Shown here: piece by piece, positions 8,526 to 16,757 of the stretch
Numbering within the stretch: position 1 is the stretch's first letter
Layout: each line of letters begins with the position of its first letter
Source: Roseiarcus sp963741405
GTDB taxonomy: Bacteria; Pseudomonadota; Alphaproteobacteria; Rhizobiales; Beijerinckiaceae
Assembly (NCBI GenBank): GCA_963741405.1
Contig: CAVUHX010000007.1
Location: 1 to 64,000, forward strand
DNA length: 64,000 nucleotides
Direction: 5' to 3'
The notes under the pieces: model-generated
What the model saw: only the letters and a program-made list of their open reading frames with translations
Database searches by the model: none
Told to the model about the DNA's origin: nothing
Position numbers and translations under genes: made by a program

Positions 8526-10364
8526 TCAGTCTACGATGTGATACACGGGGGCCTTCTCCATTTCCCACTTCCCGGACTCCCGGTCGTACCGGGACAGGGT
8601 GAAGCAATGCCAATCTTTGTCGTCCAGCTTCGGATGATCCGCCCGGTAGTAATAGCCCGGCCACCGCGTTTCTGCCCGGAACAGGGTGTGCTGCGTTACG
8701 CTTTCTGAGGCCAAGACCCGGTGTTGAAGCTCCCAGGCGCGCTGAAGCTGGTGAAGGTCTTCGGCCCCGAGATAGGCGAGATCTTCTTTCAGCATGCCCA
8801 GCAACTCGAGCCCGCGCGTGAGTAGCGGTTCGTTGGTCGTGTAGTGGGCGCCGATGCCGCCGACATATTCGTCCATGATCTTCTCGAGACGCTGAAGGCC
8901 ATGCATCGGCAAGAGATAGCTCGGCGAAACGGTCCCTGCGACGATTTCGTTGCGGCCGACTGCGTAGTTTTCCAAAGGCTTGTAGACGGTTTTCTTGAGT
9001 TCTTCGTACTCAGTTTCACTGACCTGAGGCTGTTCCTTACCCAGGTCAATCACGTATTTGACTGCAGCCTTGGCGGCGATCCGGCCTTCCGTAAAGGATC
9101 CCGACGAAAACTTGTGGGCGGTCCCGCCGATGGTGTCGCCGGCGCCAAAGAGTCCCTCGACGGTCATCATCCGATTGTATCCCCACTGGTATTCCGAGGG
9201 CGCGTAGTCCTCCGGACCGCTTGCCCAGGCGCCTGAACACGTCGCGTGGGAGCCCATGACGTAGGGCTCCGACGTCGTCAGCTCGGGATTTATTTCCTTG
9301 GGATCGATGTTCTGCGACGCCCAGACGACCGCCTGCCCGATCGTCATCCCGAGAAAGTTCTCCCAGCCGACCGTCTCCTTGTGCGGATCCTGGAAGGCCT
9401 CCTTCGTCACCATACGAATGGGGCCTCTGCCGGCCTTGACCTCCTCGAGCAGGGCGTGGTTGCGCAGGCAGGTCGGCACCGGGTGGTGATTAACGTAATC
9501 GCCGACCATCTGCTCGATAGAATCGCGCCAGAAGGCCTCGTAATCCTGCCCATAGGCGTTTTGCGTGTACGTCTTGAGATGCAGGAAATAGGCGCCGACC
9601 GGACCATAGCCATCCTTGAATTGGGTGAGGACGATCCGGTTCTCCATCTGAGTCATCTTGGCGCCCACCAGGATCGGCAGTGCGTAGGCGGATGCGCTGC
9701 TCCACGGCGCGTACCAGGTCCGCCCCATGCCTTCGCCGACCGCGCGGGGCTTGAAGATGTGCGATGCGCCACCGGCAGCGACGATCACCGCCTTGGCGCG
9801 GAACACGTAGAAATTCCCATTCCGGACGTTAAAGCCGACAGCGCCAGCGACCCTATTGGGCTTCGTCTTGTCCATCAGCAGATGGGTCACCATGATCCGG
9901 TTGTAGACTTCGCTGGCGGCCTTGCGCGCGGCCTCGGCGACGATCGGCTTGAAGCTCTCGCCGTGGATCATGATCTGCCACTTGCCTTCGCGCTGATACC
10001 TCCCGGTCTGCGGGTCCTGCATGATGGGGAGACCCCACTCTTCGAACTTGTGCACGGTGGAGTCGACGTGGCGGGCGATATCGTAGCCCAGATCCTCCCG
10101 CACCAGACCCATGAGGTCGTTGCGCGCATAGCGGACATGGTCCTCGGGCTGGTTCTCGTTCCAGTGCATGCCCATGTAGCAGTTGATCGCATATAGGCCC
10201 TGTGCGACCGCGCCGCTGCGCTCGATGTTCGCCTTCTCGACGCAAACGATCTTCAGGTCGCGGCCCCAGTAGCGGGATTCGTACGTGGCCCCGCAGCCGC
10301 CCATGCCGCCACCGACGACAAGGATATCGGCATCTACGAACACGGTCTTTGCGCGGCGCATCAC
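8526..10364 (-). CDS. aprA: Adenylylsulfate reductase, alpha subunit
   Basis: A 612-residue flavoprotein of the fumarate reductase/succinate dehydrogenase superfamily. The FAD loop is VVGGGMGGCGATYESRYWG (residues 16-34). AprA-specific stretches such as IERSGAVAQGLYAINCYMG and the C-terminal ETRWPGYYYRADHPK are present, and the length is normal. With AprB it interconverts APS and sulfite plus AMP in the cytoplasm. The aprMBA arrangement is that of sulfur oxidisers, where it makes APS from sulfite. Its start overlaps the aprB stop by four bases. Base composition looks less GC-rich than the flanking genes. Confidence 0.96.
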   Translation of the reverse strand: MMRRAKTVFVDADILVVGGGMGGCGATYESRYWGRDLKIVCVEKANIERSGAVAQGLYAINCYMGMHWNENQPEDHVRYARNDLMGLVREDLGYDIARHVDSTVHKFEEWGLPIMQDPQTGRYQREGKWQIMIHGESFKPIVAEAARKAASEVYNRIMVTHLLMDKTKPNRVAGAVGFNVRNGNFYVFRAKAVIVAAGGASHIFKPRAVGEGMGRTWYAPWSSASAYALPILVGAKMTQMENRIVLTQFKDGYGPVGAYFLHLKTYTQNAYGQDYEAFWRDSIEQMVGDYVNHHPVPTCLRNHALLEEVKAGRGPIRMVTKEAFQDPHKETVGWENFLGMTIGQAVVWASQNIDPKEINPELTTSEPYVMGSHATCSGAWASGPEDYAPSEYQWGYNRMMTVEGLFGAGDTIGGTAHKFSSGSFTEGRIAAKAAVKYVIDLGKEQPQVSETEYEELKKTVYKPLENYAVGRNEIVAGTVSPSYLLPMHGLQRLEKIMDEYVGGIGAHYTTNEPLLTRGLELLGMLKEDLAYLGAEDLHQLQRAWELQHRVLASESVTQHTLFRAETRWPGYYYRADHPKLDDKDWHCFTLSRYDRESGKWEMEKAPVYHIVD

Positions 10365-10822
10365 ACCAATCCTTGCTTGAGTTGCCCCGGCTTGAGCGCC
10401 GGCAGCGCAGCGACTTTGAGCGCCTCAGGCTCGTGCGCGAGCTGCTGGGACTTCATCGCATCTGAGGTGGGCGCCGCGTACTCGGATGGCGACTTGATCG
10501 ATCCCCATGGCGTGGTTCTGATCGGCGAAACGAAATCTTTTTCGCGGCCGTCCCGGAACTTAATCTTCCAGGAAATGGTGGCCTTCTCCTCTTCACGGCG
10601 CACCCGGACACTGTGGCCCAAGGGGGCGAAGTCGGCGTAGCCGCGGCAGTCGATCGCAAACTGCGGACAGGCCTTCACGCAGGCGAAGCACTCCCAGCAC
10701 ATATTCGGCTCGATGTTGAAGGCGCGGCGGTAGGTGGTGTCGATGTGCATGATGTCGGACGGGCAGATATCCACGCAGTATCCGCAGCCGTCGCAACGCG
10801 TCATATAGACGAAGGTCGGCAT
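10361..10822 (-). CDS. aprB: Adenylylsulfate reductase, beta subunit
   Basis: A 153-residue iron-sulfur subunit. It carries two ferredoxin-type clusters, with Cys10/13/16/20 (CDGCGYCVDICP) and Cys42/45/48/52 (CWECFACVKACP), followed by a C-terminal tail that wraps AprA in known structures. The tail ends in a Leu/Pro/Lys-rich segment. Electrons pass between the AprA flavin and the membrane partner AprM. It overlaps aprA by four bases. Confidence 0.96.
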   Translation of the reverse strand: MPTFVYMTRCDGCGYCVDICPSDIMHIDTTYRRAFNIEPNMCWECFACVKACPQFAIDCRGYADFAPLGHSVRVRREEEKATISWKIKFRDGREKDFVSPIRTTPWGSIKSPSEYAAPTSDAMKSQQLAHEPEALKVAALPALKPGQLKQGLV

Positions 10823-10865
10823 GATGTTCCCTTATCTCCTGTATCGAAGACCGATGTAGGACCGA

Positions 10866-11654
10866 TCAATAATGTCGGGAATGCCGGACAACGCTCCCGT
10901 AAATCTTGCGCGCGTCGGCGGGAGCCGGCAGGTTGCTCCTTGTGCCGTTTGCTTCGGCTACTCTTTTCTGCAGGGCCGCAGCGGGTTTGAAGAACATATG
11001 AGAGAACTTGGACCACGGAATTGATCCAAATAGCGCCGTGGTGGAGATGAGATACAGAGCCAGGAACACGTAGGCCCAGGCGGTGTGACCCGTCGTTTGC
11101 ACGGACGCCCACACCAAGCCGAAGGTCACGCTTAAGACAAGCGAGACGATGAACAAGTCAGCGCGCACAAAACGGAACGGTGAATTGCCTTCTGCGGCAA
11201 CGTCGACCCGGATGAAAAACCAGAACCAGTAGCCGCCGAGGCAAACCATCAACGCCCCAATGTACCACAATGCTGGCAGACTGGCGGGCGCAGGAATGGC
11301 GAGTGTTGGGTACGCGAAGACCATGATGGCGGTGGTGACGACATAAATCACAAAGCCGTACATCGTCAGGAGATGGGCAATTCTGCGCCACATGTTGCAG
11401 AATTCACCCGAGGTCATGACATCAACCACGGCGGTCTGGACCGCTATGGACGTCATCTCTCCGCCGCCGACCTGCCGCTTCGCTTTATTCTTGGAACTCC
11501 GCCAATTGTTAAAGAAGTACCTGGCGCTCTTTTTATGCATGATGTCGAAAACGGTGCCGCTCACGACCAAGAAAGCCATGACGACAACATACGCCTGCAT
11601 GATGATGGGCGGTATGGAAGCCGAAAGTTCTGCGAACGGATTGCTGGTGAACAT
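10866..11654 (-). CDS. aprM: AprM-like membrane anchor of APS reductase
   Basis: About 262 residues from ATG 11654; a longer frame reaches 11723, but GGGGAA lies about ten bases before 11654. There are around five to six hydrophobic helices and several conserved His residues that could ligate haem, in a NarI/DsrM-like layout. Position is the main argument: it directly precedes aprB, the aprM-aprB-aprA order known from sulfur oxidisers, in which AprM links the reductase to the quinone pool. No qmo or hdr genes are nearby. Confidence 0.8.
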   Translation of the reverse strand: MFTSNPFAELSASIPPIIMQAYVVVMAFLVVSGTVFDIMHKKSARYFFNNWRSSKNKAKRQVGGGEMTSIAVQTAVVDVMTSGEFCNMWRRIAHLLTMYGFVIYVVTTAIMVFAYPTLAIPAPASLPALWYIGALMVCLGGYWFWFFIRVDVAAEGNSPFRFVRADLFIVSLVLSVTFGLVWASVQTTGHTAWAYVFLALYLISTTALFGSIPWSKFSHMFFKPAAALQKRVAEANGTRSNLPAPADARKIYGSVVRHSRHY

Positions 11655-11685
11655 TGGCCGACGTTTCCCCGATGAGTTCTGGTTT

Positions 11686-12327
11686 CTAGCGTAGCGATAG
11701 CCGACAGGGCGCACCACTTGCATTGGGTTTGAGGCGCGTCCGAGATGACGACCGGGCCCCCGCGCTTAACCTTGGGGGGATCCATTCGACGAGCGACACA
11801 TCCTCGCCGAGACACTGAGTTTTGCCAGCCTTCAGACCTGCGCCGGAGCGGAACTTTTCGGGCGAGCGGCCAAGCCGGCCTTGGGGGAAGACCGGCAAGC
11901 CACCCCGCAAACGGAGCCTGTGTGCCCGGCTAAGGTAGAAACTGTCGTAGCCGATTTTCAGAAAGTGACTGTAGGCCTCCGGACCGCCGAGAACCGCGAC
12001 CCTGCCCGCGCGGCAGCCGACCGCGGCGCAAGCCTCTTCGAGCGAAGCGCCAGCGGGGTTCCAGAACTTGGCGTTCGCGTTGTCCGGGTCGGGGGCAAGG
12101 GCGTTGACCCGCCGCGTAAGGATCAACCGGCGCCGTTTCGGCGAGTTGGGCTGGCCCTCCTGCGACATGCGACCATGCACGACGACGGCCGCACGGTCCA
12201 GCGCCTTTTCGAAGAAGCGTTGGTCGGCCTCGAGTTTGAGTGAATCCGGCATGAGCCCGGTCGCGTCGGCGATCGCGCCGTCCAAGCACGTGATCGCATA
12301 GCCTTCGATCCGAAATGGTCTGTGCAT
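11686..12327 (-). CDS. RibD C-terminal / dihydrofolate-reductase-like protein
   Basis: About 213 residues from MHRPFRIEGYAI. Upstream in-frame codons are Arg/Gly-rich and probably not translated. The fold is suggested by the N-terminal strand IEGYAITCLDGAIAD, by VVVHGRMS and by VLGGPEAYSHFL, which match the NADPH-binding elements of RibD-C/DHFR-like proteins. Members reduce pterin- or flavin-precursor substrates, but most are uncharacterised. The stop lies 31 bp before the aprM start on the same strand, so it could share the apr transcript. Confidence 0.7.
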   Translation of the reverse strand: MHRPFRIEGYAITCLDGAIADATGLMPDSLKLEADQRFFEKALDRAAVVVHGRMSQEGQPNSPKRRRLILTRRVNALAPDPDNANAKFWNPAGASLEEACAAVGCRAGRVAVLGGPEAYSHFLKIGYDSFYLSRAHRLRLRGGLPVFPQGRLGRSPEKFRSGAGLKAGKTQCLGEDVSLVEWIPPRLSAGARSSSRTRLKPNASGAPCRLSLR

Positions 12328-12693
12328 GACATGCCCCATGCCGCCGGTCCATCCGCCTGGACGTCGAGGACTGTCCAACTCGCCGAGGCTCGGGTCCGCC
12401 ACCAGCGCGCGGCGGGCGAGGCGCGCCGGCCTTCGGCTTGTATAGTTCAAAACATTCGAATATGTCTATCATAAGTCGGGCGAGGACGCTACAGCGATGC
12501 GTGGACGAGAGCACCGAAGCGCCGACCGCGTGGTCGTTCGAGGTTACCACGCTCGATGATCTCCACTTGAACGGGCGGAAGAGCTCGCAAATGCTTAGGC
12601 GCCTCCAAGCTGTGAATCGGCGTCCCGATTGGGAGTAAGGCCGAATCACACATCTGGTCTTCGGCTCCCCCGCGTGAGCCGCGAGCGCGCCCG
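12328..12693. other. Intergenic, 366 bp, with an unconvincing 66-codon frame
   Basis: A small + strand open frame (about 12438-12638, ending RRLQAVNRRPDWE) has no recognisable domain and no clear ribosome site. It could be the tail of a lost gene. The rest holds nothing I can support. Confidence 0.35.
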
Positions 12694-12857
12694 TCACCTC
12701 AACGACGCGTTGATCGCCTCGAGCGCATTCGAGCCCTGGCAGAGGTCCGCTTCGGTCAGCTCGTTCAAGGGACGGGTGGGCGTGTTCAGGGTTTCGTGCA
12801 GCCCCTCCGTCTCCCGGCCGATATAGAGGAGGCCGGTGATGATCTCGCCGGTGTCGC
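12694..12857 (-). pseudogene. C-terminal remnant of a 2-oxoacid:ferredoxin oxidoreductase beta subunit
   Basis: The reverse strand encodes EIITGLLYIG...RPLNELTEADLCQGS...INASLR and then a stop. This matches the last 50 or so residues of the intact KorB at 17,993 (EIPTGLLYLD...RPLNELGEAELCPGS...INASLR) with about a third of positions changed. Only the 3' end survives. Upstream of it the sequence switches at about 12,857 into a fragment of another gene on the opposite strand. It is diverged, so it derives from a paralogue rather than a recent copy of the local gene. Confidence 0.85.
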
Positions 12858-12858
12858 G

Positions 12859-13026
12859 GGCGCGAAGAAGACCGTCGCCGCGATCTGCGATCAGTTCGGC
12901 TGGGACGCGGAGGACATGGGCGCGGTCGAGGCGGCGCGCGCCATCGAGCCGCTGTGCATGCTGTGGTTGCATCCGGGCGTCGGCAAAGGCGACTGGTCGC
13001 CGCACGCGTTCAAGCTGTTGCGGTAA
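12859..13026 (+). pseudogene. C-terminal remnant of an F420-reductase-like dinucleotide-binding protein
   Basis: It encodes AKKTVAAICDQFGWDAEDM...DWSPHAFKLLR and a stop. This is the same as the last 54 codons of the gene at 7,460-8,101 with about seven amino-acid differences. No N-terminal Rossmann domain precedes it. It abuts the KorB remnant head to head, so both genes have lost their 5' parts at one junction. Confidence 0.9.
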
Positions 13027-13195
13027 GCATTTCGACGCCGGCTTACTGGAATTCAGCAGCCTCAGATTGTGCCTGCGGTGTGGCCCCTGTCACATTTCGG
13101 CCGCATGTCATGAGCTATCGTATTTCTTGTCAACCACGCGCTGGCCTCGAGTAAAGACGACGTACGTGGAAATCTGAAAGGAACGGGGAACGGGG

Positions 13196-13933
13196 ATGCG
13201 GCTTCGATTGCTTGCGGCGGCAGCCGTAGTGACGTGTGCGAGCGGCGTAGCGCACGCAGGGCTCATTAATCCCACCAGCAATGTCGATATCAATTTCGAT
13301 TATGTTGATCCGACGCTGGGGGCACAGGTGGCCCCAAGCCAAGTCTTTAGCACGGGGACGCCCGGCCCATTCTCGCTGGCCGCGCCAATTTCTCCGACGT
13401 CAACGCCGCCGACTTCGCTCTATACGACCGAACCCTATAATCTAACTTCTGTCACGGGGTTCTGGTTCACAAACACGCAGGTAACGATTTACAACAATGC
13501 CGATTCGGTGAACGGCCCGGGCACTCCCAACCCGGACACGCCCCCCATGAAAGGGGATGCCGGGTACCCATTCTGTTTCAGCGACACCTCGGCCACCGGT
13601 TCAAGTTGCACGGATTCCTACAATACGTTCGATTTCAAATTCACCAATGAGGACATCGTTAGCGTCTCCGTCGACCAAAGCTCGTCCTCCGACTTCCTTC
13701 CCGCCACGTTCGGTTCGCATACGGGATTGCAATGGGTCAGCAAGAACGAATTCACGGTCGACGTCACCGGAGCGGATCCGGCCTACCTTTCGACCCTGGT
13801 CATCGACGTCACGACCGGCGGCAGCGGCTCGGCCGCCCCCGAGCCCTCGACCTGGGCAATGATGCTGCTCGGCTTTGCGGGACTCGGCTTCGCGTCTTTC
13901 AGACGAGCTCGCGTGGCGCCGCAATTCGGGTAG
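13196..13933 (+). CDS. PEP-CTERM sorting-domain protein
   Basis: A 245-residue exported protein. A signal peptide (MRLRLLAAAAVVTCASGVAHA) is followed by a Thr/Ser/Pro/Asn-rich beta-type region with a lone Cys pair around CFSDTSATGSSC. The C-terminus is the sorting module: PEPSTWAMM, a hydrophobic helix (LLGFAGLGFASF) and a basic end (RRAR). PEP-CTERM proteins are processed by exosortase, usually in exopolysaccharide-making bacteria; no exosortase gene is in the window. It lies 41 bp upstream of three tail-collar genes. Confidence 0.88.
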   Translation: MRLRLLAAAAVVTCASGVAHAGLINPTSNVDINFDYVDPTLGAQVAPSQVFSTGTPGPFSLAAPISPTSTPPTSLYTTEPYNLTSVTGFWFTNTQVTIYNNADSVNGPGTPNPDTPPMKGDAGYPFCFSDTSATGSSCTDSYNTFDFKFTNEDIVSVSVDQSSSSDFLPATFGSHTGLQWVSKNEFTVDVTGADPAYLSTLVIDVTTGGSGSAAPEPSTWAMMLLGFAGLGFASFRRARVAPQFG

Positions 13934-13974
13934 AGCAGGACGTTCGAGTTCGACAGACAAAAAGGGAGGGGAAG

Positions 13975-14499
13975 ATGAGCCAGCCGTTCGTCGGTCAAAT
14001 CATCGCAGTCGGCTTCAACTTCGCGCCCGAGGGCTGGGCTCTCTGCGACGGAAGCGTGCTGCCGATCAGCCAGTACCAGACGCTTTTCAACCTGATCGGC
14101 ACGACGTTCGGCGGCGACGGCCAGTCGACCTTCGGCCTGCCGGATCTGCGTGGGCGCGCGGCGCTCGGCATGGGCCAGGGGCCGGGACTGCAATCCTATG
14201 GGTTGGGGCAGAGCGGCGGCGCCGAATCGGTCGCCCTGACGAGCAGCCAGGTGGGCAGCCACACGCACGCGCTGGCGGCGGCGGCCACCGCGACGACTCC
14301 GACGCCGGGGCCTTCCGTCGTTCTGGGCACGCCGGCCGCGGCGGATCCGATCTATGCGACCTCCGGAACGGGCGCAGCGCTGACCAGCGCGGCGGTGGCC
14401 CCCACCGCGGGCGGCGGACTTCCCCACGAGAACCGGCAGCCGAGCCTGACCATCACCTACATCATCAGCCTGTTCGGAATTTATCCGTCACAGAACTGA
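13975..14499 (+). CDS. Phage tail collar-domain protein (Mdp-like), copy 1
   Basis: 174 residues. The tail-collar signature occupies the N-terminal third: GFNFAPEGWALCDGSVLPIS, YQTLFNLIGTTFGGDG and FGLPDLRGRAALG. A GxSHTHAL-type His segment and a C-terminal HENRQPSLTITYIISLFG motif follow. An AGGGAGGGGAAG ribosome site precedes the ATG. Bacterial homologues are annotated as microcystin-dependent protein and resemble short phage fibres. Two similar genes follow on the same strand. Confidence 0.9.
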   Translation: MSQPFVGQIIAVGFNFAPEGWALCDGSVLPISQYQTLFNLIGTTFGGDGQSTFGLPDLRGRAALGMGQGPGLQSYGLGQSGGAESVALTSSQVGSHTHALAAAATATTPTPGPSVVLGTPAAADPIYATSGTGAALTSAAVAPTAGGGLPHENRQPSLTITYIISLFGIYPSQN

Positions 14500-14533
14500 C
14501 GGACGAGCGGCGTCGAGGCGGGGAGCCAAGCGC

Positions 14534-15076
14534 ATGGAACCTTTTGTCGGTCAGATCACGCTTTTTCCCTTCAACTTCGCGCCAACCGGGTGGGCTTTGT
14601 GCGAGGGACAGTTGCTGCCGATCCAGCAGTACACGGCGCTGTTCTCGCTCCTCGGCACTTATTATGGCGGAAACGGCGTATCGAACTTCGCCCTTCCGGA
14701 CCTGCGCGGCCGGGTTCCCATCGGGCAGGGCCACGGGCCCGGACTTTCTCCCTACGTCATCGGCAGCCAGCAGGGCGTGGAGACGGTCGCGCTTCTGTCC
14801 TCGCAGTCGCCTGCGCATTCGCACGCCTTCCCGGCTTTCGCGGTTGCGGCGACGAGCAACGCGCCGAGCGGCGCCTTGCCGGCCGAAGGCCACGGCACGG
14901 GGCGCGGCGGGGCGCCGGTGAACACCTATGCCCCCCTCCAGACGCCCACAGCCACGACGTTGGCGGCGGGGCAAGTGGGCCTTGCAGGCGGGAATCAGCC
15001 GCACAACAACATTCAGCCGTATCTGACGCTGAACTGGTGCATCGCGCTGCAGGGGATCTACCCCCCCAGGTCCTGA
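14534..15076 (+). CDS. Phage tail collar-domain protein (Mdp-like), copy 2
   Basis: 180 residues with the same layout as its neighbours: FNFAPTGWALCEGQLLPI, LFSLLGTYYGGNG, FALPDLRGRVPIGQG, an AHSHAFPAF segment and HNNIQPYLTLNWCIALQG at the C-terminus. It is closer to copy 3 than to copy 1 (YYGGNG, WCIALQG/YCIALQG), which suggests successive duplication. The middle region, which would form the fibre head, differs most between copies. Confidence 0.9.
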   Translation: MEPFVGQITLFPFNFAPTGWALCEGQLLPIQQYTALFSLLGTYYGGNGVSNFALPDLRGRVPIGQGHGPGLSPYVIGSQQGVETVALLSSQSPAHSHAFPAFAVAATSNAPSGALPAEGHGTGRGGAPVNTYAPLQTPTATTLAAGQVGLAGGNQPHNNIQPYLTLNWCIALQGIYPPRS

Positions 15077-15125
15077 CGGCCATCGAACACGGGGGCGCTC
15101 GGAGCGCCCGAGGGAGAATGCGACC

Positions 15126-15665
15126 ATGGCGGAGCCATACATCAGTCAGATCGAAGCCTTTCCTTTCGGCTTCGCGCCGAAGGGCTGGGCCCTTTGCGCG
15201 GGACAATTGTTGCCGATCAATCAGAACCAGGCGCTGTTCTCGCTGATCGGCACCTATTACGGCGGCAATGGAACGACCAACTTCGCCTTGCCCGATCTGC
15301 GCGGTCGCGTCGCCAACGCCTTCGGCCAGGGTCCGGGTCTCTCATCATACAACATCGGTCAGCAAGGCGGGCAGGAGACGCACACCCTGAACGCGACTGA
15401 AACGCCGGCGCACACCCATGCGGTCAACGCCTACAACAATGGCGCGACAGGCGGCTCGAACGTGCCGAGCGACGTGGTCACATTGGGCAGCGGCTACGCC
15501 AGCCAGGCCGGCTCGCCGGCGGTGAACATCTACAGTTCAGCGCCGCCGACGATCGGCATGGGGTCGCTCGGACCGGCCGGCGGACAGCCGCACGAGAACC
15601 GCATGCCCTACCTGGCGCTCAACTATTGCATCGCGCTCCAGGGAATCTTCCCGTCGCGCAACTGA
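15126..15665 (+). CDS. Phage tail collar-domain protein (Mdp-like), copy 3
   Basis: 179 residues: FGFAPKGWALCAGQLLPI, LFSLIGTYYGGNG, FALPDLRGRVANAFG, PAHTHAVNAY and HENRMPYLALNYCIALQG. A GAGGGAG ribosome site precedes the ATG by about seven bases. It is followed, on the opposite strand, by a DUF6916 gene, a family often found beside such collar proteins. No other phage genes occur here, so these are resident cellular genes rather than a prophage. Confidence 0.9.
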   Translation: MAEPYISQIEAFPFGFAPKGWALCAGQLLPINQNQALFSLIGTYYGGNGTTNFALPDLRGRVANAFGQGPGLSSYNIGQQGGQETHTLNATETPAHTHAVNAYNNGATGGSNVPSDVVTLGSGYASQAGSPAVNIYSSAPPTIGMGSLGPAGGQPHENRMPYLALNYCIALQGIFPSRN

Positions 15666-15688
15666 ATCAGGGTGCGGCCTGCTCGGGC

Positions 15689-15973
15689 CTAGTTGAAGAC
15701 GACCTGATAGTCCTGATGATCGCGCGACGGCGTGTGGATCGGGATCAGATAGAGATCGAAGCTTGCGCCGTCATCGAAAATGAGGCGGTGCATGCCTTCG
15801 GGCACGATCGGCGCGTGGGCCCCGCGCAGGAGCAGGCTGAAGGCGGCGCGAGGCGCAGCGCCCGCGGTGTTGCGGTTTTCGACGGCGACCAGCGTGAGCT
15901 TTTGCCCATCGGGCAGCGATACGGCCTTGCCGACATGGGCCATGAAGGTTTCGGCGCCTGGCGCGTCGATCAT
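15689..15973 (-). CDS. DUF6916 family protein
   Basis: A 94-residue protein from MIDAPGAETFMAHVGKAV. It has an internal ENRNTAGAAPRAAFSLLLRG core, then the family-like pattern APIVPEGMHRLIF and a C-terminal YLIPI...YQVVFN. Those features match what I remember of DUF6916, a small beta-rich family near tail-collar proteins. An in-frame upstream extension is Arg-rich and unlikely to be translated. It is convergent with the collar genes, 23 bp apart. Confidence 0.7.
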   Translation of the reverse strand: MIDAPGAETFMAHVGKAVSLPDGQKLTLVAVENRNTAGAAPRAAFSLLLRGAHAPIVPEGMHRLIFDDGASFDLYLIPIHTPSRDHQDYQVVFN

Positions 15974-16062
15974 GCCGTCCTCTCGTCCTGTTCGGGGTGT
16001 GCCGACCGTGAGAGAAAGTCGCCGACTTGTCGAGCCCCTTTCACCGGGAAGGCGTGGACGGC

Positions 16063-16557
16063 ATGAACGCATCCCCGCCGGACGACGCTCTCACCCTTCG
16101 GCCGGTGCGGGACGACGAAGCCGACAGGACATTTCTTTACGCGCTGTTCGCCGCGACCCGTTCGGCGGAGATGGCGGCGATGCCTCTCGACGCGGCGGCC
16201 CGGGATTTTCTGTTGCGCGCCCAATACCGGTCGATGACGGAGACCTATCGGCGCGACTATCCGAACGCCCGCCGGGAGGTGGTCGAGTTCGACGGAGAAC
16301 CGATCGGGCGACTCGTCACCGATGTCGGCGATCGCTGCGTCACCTTTGTCGACATCGCCCTCCTGCCGCGGGCGCAGGGGCTCGGTCTGGCGACGCGGCT
16401 CATGCTGCGGGCGCTCGACGAGCCGCGCCGGCTTGGACTGCCGGCGCGGGTGAATGTGCTGGCGCAAAACGCCGCCTCCCTGAAGCTGTGCGAGCGGCTC
16501 GGCTTTGTGTGGTTGGAGGAGGCTTCGCCCTTCGTGCGGCTGGAGTGGAGGGGGTGA
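16063..16557 (+). CDS. GNAT-family N-acetyltransferase
   Basis: About 164 residues from ATG 16063; an upstream TTG is possible but has no better ribosome site. The acetyl-CoA-binding motif A is visible as VDIALLPRAQGLGLATRLM (QGLGLA replaces the classic Q/RxxGxG/A), followed by motif B (NVLAQNAASLKLCERLGF). The acceptor substrate is unknown. Its stop lies nine bases before a truncated PIN-domain fragment. Confidence 0.85.
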   Translation: MNASPPDDALTLRPVRDDEADRTFLYALFAATRSAEMAAMPLDAAARDFLLRAQYRSMTETYRRDYPNARREVVEFDGEPIGRLVTDVGDRCVTFVDIALLPRAQGLGLATRLMLRALDEPRRLGLPARVNVLAQNAASLKLCERLGFVWLEEASPFVRLEWRG

Positions 16558-16565
16558 GGCCGCGC

Positions 16566-16757
16566 CCGACGTGCGCCCTGGCGCTGGACATCGGCATTCT
16601 GCTCAATCATCCAACCTGCGACACGCTTTTTCTAGCATTCGCGATCGCCACGGACGCGAGCGCAGTCGTGTCGGCGGACGCTGCTTTTGTGCGAGCTGTC
16701 CGGACCCACCCGCAATCGACTGTGGCGGCCATGGCGCTCTCGCTCGAAGCCCAGTAG
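16566..16757 (+). pseudogene. C-terminal remnant of a VapC-like PIN-domain toxin
   Basis: The + strand frame encodes ALALDIGILLNHPTCDTLFL, then IATDASAVVSADAAFVRAV. This is the C-terminal half of a PIN domain: a conserved Asp in the (L)NHPxxDxLFL helix and another in the SADxxF strand. The N-terminal half with the first catalytic Asp, and any antitoxin gene, are missing. It ends exactly where a second remnant begins on the other strand. Confidence 0.7.

Noticed and set aside
13975..15665. Prophage suggested by tail-collar proteins
   Set aside because: No capsid, terminase, portal, lysis or integrase genes accompany them; such collar proteins are common as resident chromosomal genes.
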